Shown: one piece after another, positions 34,118 to 42,235 of the stretch
How the letters are laid out: each line of letters opens with the position of its first letter
How positions within the stretch are numbered: position 1 is the first letter of the stretch
NCBI RefSeq assembly: GCF_013409935.1
Contig: NZ_JACCCO010000001.1
Span: 124,001 to 188,000 of the forward strand
DNA: 64,000 nucleotides
Source of the DNA: Streptosporangium sandarakinum
GTDB taxonomy: Bacteria > Actinomycetota > Actinomycetes > Streptosporangiales > Streptosporangiaceae
Reading direction: 5' to 3'
The notes under the pieces: model-generated
The model's database searches: none
The model's input: the letters and a program-made list of their open reading frames with translations, nothing else
What the model was told of the DNA's origin: nothing
Made by a program: the position numbers and the translations under genes

Positions 34118-36019
34118 TCAGTCGGCCGTACCCGCGATGACGGGTACGGCGGGGCCGGCGTCCTCGTCGAACTGGGTCCGGTAAAGCTGCTCGTAGCGAC
34201 CGCCCGCCGCCAGCAGCTCGGCGTGGGTGCCGCGCTCCACGACCCGCCCGCCCTCGATCACCAGGATGAGGTCGGCCGCGCGGACGGTGGACAGCCGATG
34301 CGCGATCACCACCGCCGTCCGGCCGTCCAGGGCCTCCCCCAGCGCGGCCTGCACCGCGGCCTCGGAGGTGGAGTCCAGGTGCGCGGTGGCCTCGTCGAGG
34401 ATCACCACCCGGGACCTGGCCAGCAGGACCCGGGCGATGGTCAGCCGCTGCCGCTCGCCGCCGGAGAGCCGGTAGCCGCGCTCGCCCACGACGGTGTCCA
34501 GGCCGTCAGGCAGCGCGTCGACGATCTCGGTCAGACGGGCGCGGCGCAGCACGTCCCGCAGCTCCTCCTCGGTCGCCTCCGGCCGCGCCAGCAGCAGGTT
34601 CGCGCGGATCGTGTCGTGGAACAGGTGCCCGTCCTGGGTGACCATCCCGACCGTCCCGCGGACCGACTCGGCCGTCAGGTCGCGCACGTCCACCCCGGAG
34701 AGCCGTACGGCGCCCGCGTCGACGTCGTAGAGCCGCGGGATGAGCTGGGCGATCGTCGACTTGCCCGCCCCCGAGGAGCCGACGAGCGCCACCATCCGGC
34801 CCGGCTCGGCACGGAAGGACACTCCGTGCAGCACCTCCACACCGCCGCGCGTGTCGAGCCGGGCGACGTCCTCCAGGGAGGCGAGCGACACCTTGTCCGC
34901 CGACGGGTAGGCGAACCGGACGTCGTCGAACTCCACCGACACCGGCCCTTCGGGCACCGCGCGGGCGCCGGGCCGCTCGGCGACGAGCGGCTTGAGATCG
35001 AGGATTTCGAAGACCCGCTCGAAGCTCACCAGCGCGCTCATCACCTCCACGCGGGCGCCGGCCAGGGAGGTCAGCGGCGCGTACAGGCGGGTGAGCAGCA
35101 GCGCGAGCGCGACCACGGCGCCCGGGTCCAGCAGCGACCGCAACGCGTAGAACCCGCCGACCCCGTAGACGAGGGCCAGCGCCAGCGCCGAGACCAGCGT
35201 CAGCGCGGTGACGAACACCGACTGCGTCATCGCCGTGCGCACCCCGATGTCCCGCACCCGGCGGGCCCGGGCGAGGAACTCGGCCGACTCCTCCGCCGGG
35301 CGGCCGAAGAGCTTCACCAGCGTCGCCCCCGGCGCGGAGAACCGCTCGGTCATCTGCGTGCTCATCGTCGCGTTGTGCGCGGCCGCCTCGCGCCGCAGCC
35401 GGGCCAGCCGGGAGCCCATCCGCCGGGCGGGCAGCACGAACACCGGCAGCAGGAGCAGCGAGAGCAGGGTGATCTGCCAGGAGACGCCGATCATCACCAC
35501 CAGCGTGAGCAGCAGCGTGACGAGGTTTCCGGCCACGCCGGAGAGGGTGTCGCTGAACGCCCGCTGCGCGCCGATCACGTCGTTGTTCAACCTGCTGACC
35601 AGCGCCCCGGTACGGGTCCGGGTGAAGAAGGCGACCGGCATGCGCTGCACGTGGTCGAAGACGGCGGCGCGCAGGTCGAGGATGAGCCCCTCGCCCAGGG
35701 TCGCCGACAGCCACCGCGTCGCCAGGCCGAGCCCGGCCTCCGCCAGCGCGATGACCGCGATCAGCGCCGAGAGGCGGACCACGGCCTCCACCGGGGCGCG
35801 ATTGACGATCGCGTCGACGACCCGGCCCGCGAGCACCGGCGTGGCGACGGCCAGCGCCGCACCCACCACGCTGAGCAGCAGGAACAACACCAGCTTTCGG
35901 GTGTGCGGCCGGGCGAAGGCTCCGATCCGGCGCAGCGTGGCCATGGAGAACGGCCGCCTGTCCTCCTGCGCCTGCATCGTGGCGTACATCGAGTGCCACG
36001 CCGCCATTTCCATGTTCAT
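34118..36019 (-). CDS. ABC exporter (homodimeric type, membrane plus ATPase)
   Basis: A 633-residue half-transporter. The cytoplasmic start (MNMEMAAWHSMYATMQAQED) is followed by six membrane helices (about 40-330). The ATPase domain has GSSGAGKSTI (Walker A), YRLSGGERQRL (signature), VVILDEATAHLD (Walker B with Glu) and VIAHRLSTV (switch His). All catalytic residues are canonical, so it can work as a homodimer, unlike the pair at 16.9-20.7 kb. The loop between membrane and ATPase parts is longer than usual (SADKVSLASLEDVARLDTRG). Substrate unknown. Confidence 0.93.
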   Translation of the reverse strand: MNMEMAAWHSMYATMQAQEDRRPFSMATLRRIGAFARPHTRKLVLFLLLSVVGAALAVATPVLAGRVVDAIVNRAPVEAVVRLSALIAVIALAEAGLGLATRWLSATLGEGLILDLRAAVFDHVQRMPVAFFTRTRTGALVSRLNNDVIGAQRAFSDTLSGVAGNLVTLLLTLVVMIGVSWQITLLSLLLLPVFVLPARRMGSRLARLRREAAAHNATMSTQMTERFSAPGATLVKLFGRPAEESAEFLARARRVRDIGVRTAMTQSVFVTALTLVSALALALVYGVGGFYALRSLLDPGAVVALALLLTRLYAPLTSLAGARVEVMSALVSFERVFEILDLKPLVAERPGARAVPEGPVSVEFDDVRFAYPSADKVSLASLEDVARLDTRGGVEVLHGVSFRAEPGRMVALVGSSGAGKSTIAQLIPRLYDVDAGAVRLSGVDVRDLTAESVRGTVGMVTQDGHLFHDTIRANLLLARPEATEEELRDVLRRARLTEIVDALPDGLDTVVGERGYRLSGGERQRLTIARVLLARSRVVILDEATAHLDSTSEAAVQAALGEALDGRTAVVIAHRLSTVRAADLILVIEGGRVVERGTHAELLAAGGRYEQLYRTQFDEDAGPAVPVIAGTAD

Positions 36020-36104
36020 CAGGGCACCACCGGGTTCTCAGGGATCGACGGATCGACCCTAGGGCCTCAACCAAAGTCGAGGTCAAGGTGGCGCCCGGGG
36101 CGGG

Positions 36105-36647
36105 TCAGCTCGGGCTGCCGCTGGGGCTCGGGCTCTCGCTCGCGCGGGCCTCGCGCACCAGGCGCAGGTGCCCCTGGACGATCGGCCTGGCGCCCTCGGC
36201 CAGCTTCTTCACCACCGGGGAGGAGCCGTCGGTCAGCTCCCGGTCGATGAGCTTGAGCGTCGTGCGGTGGCTCGCGGCCTGCGCGGCCAGCCACGCGCTG
36301 TCGAAGGACGAGCCGCTGAGGCTCGACAGTTTCTTGATCTGCTCGCGCTGCATCTTGTTCGGCCGGTCCGGCAACTGCACGCCCGCCCGCTCGGCCACCG
36401 GCCGCAGCTTGCCGTCCAGGGTCGTGTGGTCGGTGATGAGCTTCTGCGCGATGTTCTTGATGTCCGGGGAGTCCGACTTCCTCAGCGCGAGCCGGCTCGA
36501 CAGGATCTCGGCCAGGTTGCCCCGGTGCGCCTGGACCAGGAACTTCCTGTCCTGCTCGTTGAGGTTCGGCTGGGCCACGGCGGCCTGTACGGCGCCGCCC
36601 AGCACGACGAGCATGGCGGCCAGCAGGACGACGATCCTTCTGATCAT
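36105..36647 (-). CDS. Secreted DUF4142 protein
   Basis: A 180-residue protein starting MIRRIVVLLAAMLVVLGGAV with a signal peptide ending near AVAQ-PN. The mature part (DRKFLVQAHRGNLAEILSSR, IKNIAQKLITDHTTLDGKLR, LAAQAASHRTTLKLIDRELT) is the ferritin-like four-helix pattern of DUF4142. A Ser/Pro tail ends it. The role is unclear; the family is extracytoplasmic and stress-associated in some bacteria. ATG 36647 has a strong GGAGG site; an in-frame upstream start at 36710 is rejected because it lacks one and would bury the signal peptide. Confidence 0.9.
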   Translation of the reverse strand: MIRRIVVLLAAMLVVLGGAVQAAVAQPNLNEQDRKFLVQAHRGNLAEILSSRLALRKSDSPDIKNIAQKLITDHTTLDGKLRPVAERAGVQLPDRPNKMQREQIKKLSSLSGSSFDSAWLAAQAASHRTTLKLIDRELTDGSSPVVKKLAEGARPIVQGHLRLVREARASESPSPSGSPS

Positions 36648-36807
36648 TGGGTCCTCCGTCGGGATGCGGCTGAACAACCACCTCCTGACGGCGTGCTCCG
36701 TTGTGCACATTTATAGCCATATGAAGAAATAAATGATCATAAAAGGCTTTTGGGGCTTTTCATTCGGTTGTTCCAGCGCGCACCTTCGGGTTCCTCCGTT
36801 TCGCGGG

Positions 36808-37587
36808 TCACGCCTGGCGGGTGGGCAGGACGACGATCTGGCGCAGGTTGACGTGGCGGGGGCGGCTGGTCACGTAGGCGACGAGGTCGGCGATCTCGTC
36901 GGCCGACAGCGAGCCGAGCGCGTCGAACATCTCCCCGAGCCGGCCCTCCTCCCCCAGGGCCGGGTTGTCGACGTGCGAGGCCAGCTCGGTGTCGGTCAGG
37001 CCCGGCTCGATGTTGGTCACCCGCACGTCCCGCGGACCGAACTCGGTGCGCAGCGACGCCGACAGGTGGGTCAGCGCCGCCTTGGTCGCGGCGTAGACGG
37101 CGTAGCCGGGGAAGAGCGCGTGCGCGCCGATCGAGGAGATGTTCACCAGGTCGGCGGTGGCCCCGCGGGCCGCGGCGGCGACGAGGTCGGCGGTGAACGC
37201 GCGGATGATCCGCAGGGCGCCGGTGACGTTGGTGTCGATCATCCGGGTCCACTCGTCGGCGCGGCCGTCGTCGATCGGGTTGGGCAGCATCACGCCGGCG
37301 GCGTTGACCACCAGGTCGGCCGCGCCCAGCTCGGCGTGGACGCGGGCGGCTCCGGCATCGACCGACGCCTGGTCGGTGACGTCCACGGCCACCGCGATCG
37401 CCCGGCCGCCGTCCCGTTCGATCTCGGCGGCGAGTTCCTTGAGGCGGTCCTCGCGGCGGGCCAGCAGCGCCACGCGGGCGCCGTGCGCGGCCAGCAGCCG
37501 GGCGGTCGCGGCGCCCATGCCGCTCGCGGCCCCGGTGACGACGGCGGTGCGACCGGAAAGGGAGGTGTGGTTCACGGTGTTCTCCAT
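36808..37587 (-). CDS. Short-chain dehydrogenase/reductase
   Basis: A 259-residue classical SDR. It has the cofactor motif TGAASGMGAA, VDVTDQASV, NAAGVML, catalytic Ser in VNISSIGAHA and YxxxK in YAVYAATKAAL, then PGLTDTEL. Arg in LLARREDRL suggests NADP preference. The start is ATG 37587 (MENTVNHTSL). It is divergent from an XRE regulator that probably controls it, a common pairing in actinomycetes. Substrate unknown. Confidence 0.94.
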   Translation of the reverse strand: MENTVNHTSLSGRTAVVTGAASGMGAATARLLAAHGARVALLARREDRLKELAAEIERDGGRAIAVAVDVTDQASVDAGAARVHAELGAADLVVNAAGVMLPNPIDDGRADEWTRMIDTNVTGALRIIRAFTADLVAAAARGATADLVNISSIGAHALFPGYAVYAATKAALTHLSASLRTEFGPRDVRVTNIEPGLTDTELASHVDNPALGEEGRLGEMFDALGSLSADEIADLVAYVTSRPRHVNLRQIVVLPTRQA

Positions 37588-37895
37588 GTTCTGCGTAGTC
37601 CCGCGTAGCTCGGCGAAGTCCTGCGAGGTCCCGGCCGGGTCGTCCCGGGTTCCGGTCGCTCGCTCCGGGATGTCCTCCCGGCGTGAGACCACTCTGCCGC
37701 CGGCCGCGCCGCCCACCCAGAGCACCGGTTTTCCTGGGTCTGCGGTTACCACCTTCGCCGGGGACGCCCCCCGGCGCCGGGACGGCCTTCCCGGCCGTCC
37801 GGCCGCTCCCGCCGGAACCGCGGACTCCGGCCGTCCGCGCCCCAGCGGATCACCACGCCGGAGCCGTACCGGGGGCCGCCGTTAAGGTCACGGGC
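37588..37895. other. Divergent promoter region of SDR and XRE genes
   Basis: 308 bp, GC-rich, with several imperfect inverted repeats (for example GGACGGCC with GGCCGTCC near 37777-37801). I see no gene and no convincing promoter boxes. It must hold both divergent promoters. Confidence 0.35.
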
Positions 37896-38747
37896 ATGAA
37901 CGGAACCAATCTGGACGAACTCGGCGGCTTCCTGCGGTCCCGCCGCGCCCGCATCCGGCCCCAGGACGCGGGCCTGCCGGACGCGGGACGGCGGCGGCGG
38001 GTGCCCGGACTGCGCCGCGAGGAGGTGGCCCGGCTCGCCGGGGTGAGCGTCGACTACTACGTCCGGCTGGAGCAGGGACGCGGTCACAACGTCTCGGACG
38101 CCGTGCTGGACGCGGTCGCCCGCGTGCTGCGGCTCGACGCGACCGAGCGGGCGCACCTGTACGACCTGGCCCGGCCGCCGCGCGAGGCGGTGCCGCCGGC
38201 CCCGGCCACCGTCCGCCCGCAGGTGCGGACGATGCTGGACGCCATCCAGGCCCCCGCGTTCCTGCTGGGCCGGTGCATGGACGTGCTGGCGTGGAACGCG
38301 CTGGGCGACGCCGTCGTCGGTTTCTCCGCGATGCCGCCCGGCGAGCGCAACATGGCCCGGCGGGCGTTCCTGGACCCCGAGGCCCGGACGCTCTACCCGC
38401 GCTGGACGGAGGTCGCCGCCGAGACCGCGGCGCACCTGCGGCTGGACGCGGCGCGCCACCCGGGCGACCCCCGGATGGCCGCCCTGGTCGCGGAGTTGTC
38501 CGCGGGCAACCCCGAGTTCCGTGCCCTGTGGGAGGACCACACGGTCCGGGAGAAGGCCGGCGGCCGCAAACTGATCCGCCACCCGGTCGTCGGCACGCTC
38601 GACGTCGGCTACGAGACGCTGGCCCTGCCCGGCGACCCCGACCAGCTGATCGTCGTCTACGTCGTGGCCCCGGACTCGGCGGAGGCGGAGAGACTCGCCT
38701 TCCTCGCCACCGCGGCGTCCGGCTCCAAAGCCGACGCCATGGTTTGA
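37896..38747 (+). CDS. XRE-family regulator with MmyB-like ligand domain
   Basis: A 283-residue regulator starting MNGTNLDELGGFLRSRRARI. The helix-turn-helix is VPGLRREEVARLAGVSVDYY with VRLEQGRGHNVSDAVLDAVA. The C-terminal half (AFLLGRCMDVLAWNALGDAV, LRLDAARHPGDPRMAALVAE, LSAGNPEFRALWEDHTV) is the MmyB-type PAS-like ligand-binding domain, which binds fatty acids or similar ligands in related proteins. It is divergent from the SDR gene. The size and two-domain layout are standard for the family. Confidence 0.94.
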   Translation: MNGTNLDELGGFLRSRRARIRPQDAGLPDAGRRRRVPGLRREEVARLAGVSVDYYVRLEQGRGHNVSDAVLDAVARVLRLDATERAHLYDLARPPREAVPPAPATVRPQVRTMLDAIQAPAFLLGRCMDVLAWNALGDAVVGFSAMPPGERNMARRAFLDPEARTLYPRWTEVAAETAAHLRLDAARHPGDPRMAALVAELSAGNPEFRALWEDHTVREKAGGRKLIRHPVVGTLDVGYETLALPGDPDQLIVVYVVAPDSAEAERLAFLATAASGSKADAMV

Positions 38748-38873
38748 GGCGGAGTCCGGAGCCGGACGCCGCTGCTTGAGGCGGAGCCCGGCCCCGGAGC
38801 CGACGTCACGGCTTGAGAGGACATGGCCGGTCCGCCGCCATCGAACGAACCACAAATATTCTTTGACACGAAT

Positions 38874-38889
38874 ATTCTCCTTGGAGAAT
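38874..38889. promoter_or_regulatory. ArsR-type operator
   Basis: ATTCTCC and GGAGAAT are perfect arms around a TT centre, ending one base before the ATG at 38891. The right arm supplies the ribosome-binding site GGAG. A second AATATTCT copy lies at 38855-38862. Binding here would block both transcription and translation start. Confidence 0.55.
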
Positions 38890-38890
38890 A

Positions 38891-39772
38891 ATGATGGCCA
38901 TGGACGCACTACTCGCCGCCCTGGCCGATCCGGCCCGCTGGCGGCTCGTGAACCTGCTGGCCGAACGGCCCCGTTCGGTCGGCGTCCTCGCCCGGCTCGC
39001 CGAGGCGCGCCAGCCGCAGACGACCAAGCACCTGCAGGCCCTTGAGCGCGCCGGCGTCGTCACCTCCCAGCGCACCGGCCAGCGCCGCGTCTACGCGCTC
39101 CGGCCCGCTCCCCTGCGGGACCTGGCGGCCGTGCTCACCCGGCTCGCCGACACCGCGGACCAGGCCGACGGCCCGCACGCGACCTACGACCGGTACGGGC
39201 TCAGCCTTCACGCGGAGCGGCTCGCCGCGGAGGAGCCGGGGTGGGCCGACGGACGCTCGTTCAGGTTCCTCCGGTCGCTGCCGGGACGCCCCGAACTGGT
39301 CTGGCGCCACCTGACCGAGACCTCCCTGCTCGCCCGATGGTGGACCCCCGACGACCTCCGCGTCTCCGAGCTCGTGTTCGAGGCGCGGCCGGGCGGGCGG
39401 ATCGTCCACGAGTACCGCGACATCGAGGACGCCGACGGCTCCGACCCGGTCGCCGGGCGCGCGGAGGGGGTCGTCGACGACGTACGGCCCGCCGAGCGCC
39501 TGACCTACCGGCTCTCCCCGCTGCTTCCCGGCGGCGGCCCGGCCTTCACCGCGCACGTCGACCTCGGCCTCCGGCCCACCGGCACCGGCACGGACCTCGA
39601 CGTCCGCTGGCGGATCGCCGACAGCACGGTCGGCTCCGCGGACTTCATCGCGGGCATCGAGCTCGGCTTCGGCCAGAGCCTCGACAAGCTCGCGGCGGCC
39701 CTCGCCGCGGGCCCGCACGACACCGCCGTCGCCGACGGCACCGACGGCACCGATATAAGGAGCACGAAATGA
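38891..39772 (+). CDS. ArsR winged-helix fused to AHSA1/SRPBCC domain
   Basis: A 293-residue fusion. Residues 1-90 are an ArsR helix-turn-helix (LADPARWRLVNLLAERPRSV, RLAEARQPQTTKHLQALERA). Residues 115-275 are an AHSA1-type START-like domain (RFLRSLPGRPELVWRHLTET, WWTPDDL, GGRIVHEY, LDVRWRIADS). Such fusions are likely ligand-sensing repressors. ATG 38894 is an equally good start. The stop overlaps the next gene (ATGA), so the regulator and the DHFR-fold enzyme form a coupled operon. An operator-like palindrome overlaps its ribosome-binding site. Confidence 0.92.
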   Translation: MMAMDALLAALADPARWRLVNLLAERPRSVGVLARLAEARQPQTTKHLQALERAGVVTSQRTGQRRVYALRPAPLRDLAAVLTRLADTADQADGPHATYDRYGLSLHAERLAAEEPGWADGRSFRFLRSLPGRPELVWRHLTETSLLARWWTPDDLRVSELVFEARPGGRIVHEYRDIEDADGSDPVAGRAEGVVDDVRPAERLTYRLSPLLPGGGPAFTAHVDLGLRPTGTGTDLDVRWRIADSTVGSADFIAGIELGFGQSLDKLAAALAAGPHDTAVADGTDGTDIRSTK

Positions 39773-40368
39773 CGGAGCAGACCGGCCGCAGGGTGACCGC
39801 GAACCTGAGCCTCACCCTCGACGGGCGTTACCACGGCCCCGGTGGACCCGGTGATTTCGCGGCTTTCGCCCCGTATGTGACCAGCGAGCTCGCGCGAAAC
39901 CACATGAACCGCATCTGGGAGAACGCGACGACGGCGCTGCTCGGCCGGAACAACGCCGAGGGATTCATGGGGCACTGGTCGTCCGTCGCCGAAGACGACA
40001 ACGCCGATCCGCGTGACCGCGGATACGCCAAGTGGCTGGTCGACACGGAGAAGGTGGTCCTGTCGACCGCCCTGACCGAAGCGCCGTGGGAACGCACCCG
40101 CGTGGTGAACGCCCCCGCCGCCGACGTCGTCACCGAACTCAAGGCCACCGGCGAGGGTGAAATCCTCGTCAACAGCAGCCCCAGCGTCATCAAGCCGCTC
40201 CTGGCGGCGGACCTGATCGACCGGCTGTATCTCATGATCTTCCCCGAGATCGCCGGAGGCGGGCAGCGGCTGTTCGACGACGGCCTGCCGGCCACGAAGT
40301 GGACGCTCACGCACCGGGAGACCGGCGAGCTGGGCGAGCTCGCCATGGTCTACGACCGGGTCCGCTGA
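39769..40368 (+). CDS. Dihydrofolate reductase-fold protein (RibD C-terminal family)
   Basis: A 199-residue protein starting MTEQTGRRVTANLSLTLDGR. It contains ALLGRNNAEGFMGHW in place of the usual LLGRxTYE block, a strand of the form EILVNSSPSVIKPLLAADLI, and DRLYLMIFPEIAGGGQRLFD. It is divergent from the copy at 6793. Its ATG overlaps the stop of the ArsR-AHSA1 gene and has ATAAGGAG upstream. The pairing suggests that the regulator controls this reductase. Substrate unknown. Confidence 0.9.
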   Translation: MTEQTGRRVTANLSLTLDGRYHGPGGPGDFAAFAPYVTSELARNHMNRIWENATTALLGRNNAEGFMGHWSSVAEDDNADPRDRGYAKWLVDTEKVVLSTALTEAPWERTRVVNAPAADVVTELKATGEGEILVNSSPSVIKPLLAADLIDRLYLMIFPEIAGGGQRLFDDGLPATKWTLTHRETGELGELAMVYDRVR

Positions 40369-40419
40369 GCCGGCCGGCCACCGTCGCCGTCCGCGGGCGG
40401 ACCGGCCCTCACCTCCGGA

Positions 40420-40625
40420 TCACCGCAACGCGGCGTCCCGGTCGATCAGCACCCGACCCCGGGGCGACCTGACGAGGTTCCACGGGGCGGCGTCGTTGTG
40501 GCAGACGAGCTCCTCGGCGTCCGGGGGATGATCCGGTTCCACACCGCGGGCCCGGGCGGGACGAAGCCGGCCGAGGCGGCGTGCAGGTCGGCCGGCAGGC
40601 GGCCGATCTCCGCCCTGCCGGGAGT
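40420..40625 (-). pseudogene. Aminoglycoside phosphotransferase-like remnant
   Basis: One minus-strand frame reads EELVCHNDAAPWNLVRSPRG, RVLIDRDAALR and stop. A second frame just upstream reads LPADLHAASAGFVPPGPAVW and NRII. Together they match the catalytic region (HND..NxL..DxD) of APH/choline kinase-like enzymes, but a frameshift separates them. The N-terminal lobe and the C-terminal helices are absent. It sits directly after the IclR gene. Confidence 0.6.
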
Positions 40626-41465
40626 TCAACGACCGCCGGCGGACCCCGCCGGATCCGGGGAACGATCCGCGCCGGAGCCGGGGGCGCCCGGGGGCAGGCC
40701 CAGGGCGGTCGAGAGCCGGCGCGCCGTCTCCGCGACGACGGCCCCCATCTCCCTCATCCGGGACTCGGCGGGGGTGCGGGTGACCGACACGCTGATGGCG
40801 GCCGCGATCAGTCCCCGGTGCTCCCGCACCGGCGCCGACACCCCGGCCGCGCTGTCCTCCAGCTCGACATCGGTCACCGCGTACCCGGCGGTGCGCACGT
40901 GCTCGATGTCGGCCAGCCACTGCTCCTCGCCACCGATCGCGGAGTCCAGGCCGCTGGGCAGGGCCGCCCGGAGCAGCTCGCGGATCTGCTCGTCCTCCCA
41001 GTCCGCGAGGAGCGACCGCCCCGCGGCCGCCATGATCACCGGGACGGAGACGCCCTCCCAGATCCGGTGGTAGGCCCGGGACGACGGCACCGATGACAGT
41101 GTGAGAACCATCTCACCGCGCAGTACGCACAGGTGCGTGTCCTCGTCGAAGAGCGTGGCCAGGTGCCGCAGGAAGGGCTCGGCCACCCGGACGAGCCTCG
41201 ACTGCTGGGTCCGCGCCGCGAGCGAGAACAGGCGCCAGCCCAGGCGGTAGCGGCGCGTCACCGGGTCGCGCTCCACCATGCCCTCGGCTTCGAGCGCGCG
41301 CAGCGCCCGCGACACCTGGCTCTTCTCCCGGCCCAGGCGCTGGGCGATCCAGTTGACGCCGAACCCGTCGGCGTCGGGGCCGTCCCCGTGGCCGGCGAGC
41401 ACCTCGAGGATCTCCATGTCCCGGCGCAGCCCGGCCGAGGACACCGGCTTCTCGCTCATCCCCAT
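40626..41465 (-). CDS. IclR-family transcriptional regulator
   Basis: A 279-residue regulator starting MGMSEKPVSSAGLRRDMEIL. The N-terminal winged helix includes GVNWIAQRLGREKSQVSRAL and RALEAEGMVERDPVTRRYRL. The C-terminal effector domain has the family pattern LVRVAEPFLRHLATLFDEDT, VMLTLSSV and VTDVELEDSAAGVSAPVREH. The gene is divergent from an osmoprotectant transporter operon, and two inverted repeats lie between them. ATG 41459 is an alternative start. Confidence 0.93.
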   Translation of the reverse strand: MGMSEKPVSSAGLRRDMEILEVLAGHGDGPDADGFGVNWIAQRLGREKSQVSRALRALEAEGMVERDPVTRRYRLGWRLFSLAARTQQSRLVRVAEPFLRHLATLFDEDTHLCVLRGEMVLTLSSVPSSRAYHRIWEGVSVPVIMAAAGRSLLADWEDEQIRELLRAALPSGLDSAIGGEEQWLADIEHVRTAGYAVTDVELEDSAAGVSAPVREHRGLIAAAISVSVTRTPAESRMREMGAVVAETARRLSTALGLPPGAPGSGADRSPDPAGSAGGR

Positions 41466-41492
41466 CCGTTCATAACGAAAGCATTGCGTTAT

Positions 41493-41529
41493 GTTGCGAT
41501 GACCGCAACTTATTTTGCGCTGAATGCAA
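41493..41529. promoter_or_regulatory. Two IclR operator-like inverted repeats
   Basis: GTTGCG/CGCAAC (41493-41509) and TTGCG/TGCAA (41515-41529) are both arranged around 5-bp centres. The centres are 21 bp apart, two helical turns, so dimers would sit on one DNA face. They lie in the 116-bp gap between the divergent IclR gene and transporter operon. Confidence 0.65.
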
Positions 41530-41581
41530 CCAACCGCATACGTTTACAAACCCTGCAAGCGTAAGCGAAGGTGGTTCCCCC

Positions 41582-42235
41582 ATGAACTTCAGCGAGTACG
41601 TGGTCTCTCGCTGGGACACTCTCTCGCTGGCCGCAGCCGAACACGTCCTCGCCGTGGCGATCGCGATCGGGGTCGCCGCGCTCGTCGGGATCGGGACGGG
41701 CCTCCTCGTCCACGAGACGCCGAAGGCCCGGAACGCCTCACTGGCGCTCTCCGCCGCGATCCTGACGGTTCCCTCCCTCGCCCTGCTCACCCTGTTGATC
41801 CCCCTCACCGGTCTCGGCTGGGGCTCCACGCTGGTCGCGCTGACCGCGTACGCGCTCCTGCCGATCATCCGCAACACGGTGACGGGGCTGAACGGCGTGG
41901 ACGCCACCACGGTGGAGGCCGGGCGCGGGATGGGCATGAGCCGAGCCCGCGTCCTGATGAAGGTGCAGCTCCCGCTGGCCTGGCCGCTGATCCTGACCGG
42001 GGTCCGCGTCTCGACCCAGATGATCATCGGCATCGCGGCGATCGCCGCCTACGTCGACGGGCCGGGCCTCGGCACGCAGATCTTCGAGGGGCTCTCCCGG
42101 CTCGGGTCGGTGAACGCTCTCAACGCCACGCTCGCGGGCACGCTCGGCATCGTGGTCATCGCCGTGCTGTTCGACCTGTTCTTCTACGCCGTTCGCCAAC
42201 TGACCGTCCCCAGGGGGCTTCGTGTTCGACACTGA
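41582..42235 (+). CDS. Osmoprotectant ABC transporter permease 1 (OpuCB/ProW-like)
   Basis: A 217-residue permease with five to six membrane helices. The EAA-type coupling loop is VEAGRGMGMSRARVLMKVQL, as in OpuC/ProW permeases, and LLPIIRNTVTGLNGVD is a family block. It imports compatible solutes such as glycine betaine, choline or carnitine. It is first in the four-gene operon (permease, ATPase, permease, binding protein); its end overlaps the ATPase gene by 14 bp. Control by the divergent IclR is likely. Confidence 0.92.
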   Translation: MNFSEYVVSRWDTLSLAAAEHVLAVAIAIGVAALVGIGTGLLVHETPKARNASLALSAAILTVPSLALLTLLIPLTGLGWGSTLVALTAYALLPIIRNTVTGLNGVDATTVEAGRGMGMSRARVLMKVQLPLAWPLILTGVRVSTQMIIGIAAIAAYVDGPGLGTQIFEGLSRLGSVNALNATLAGTLGIVVIAVLFDLFFYAVRQLTVPRGLRVRH

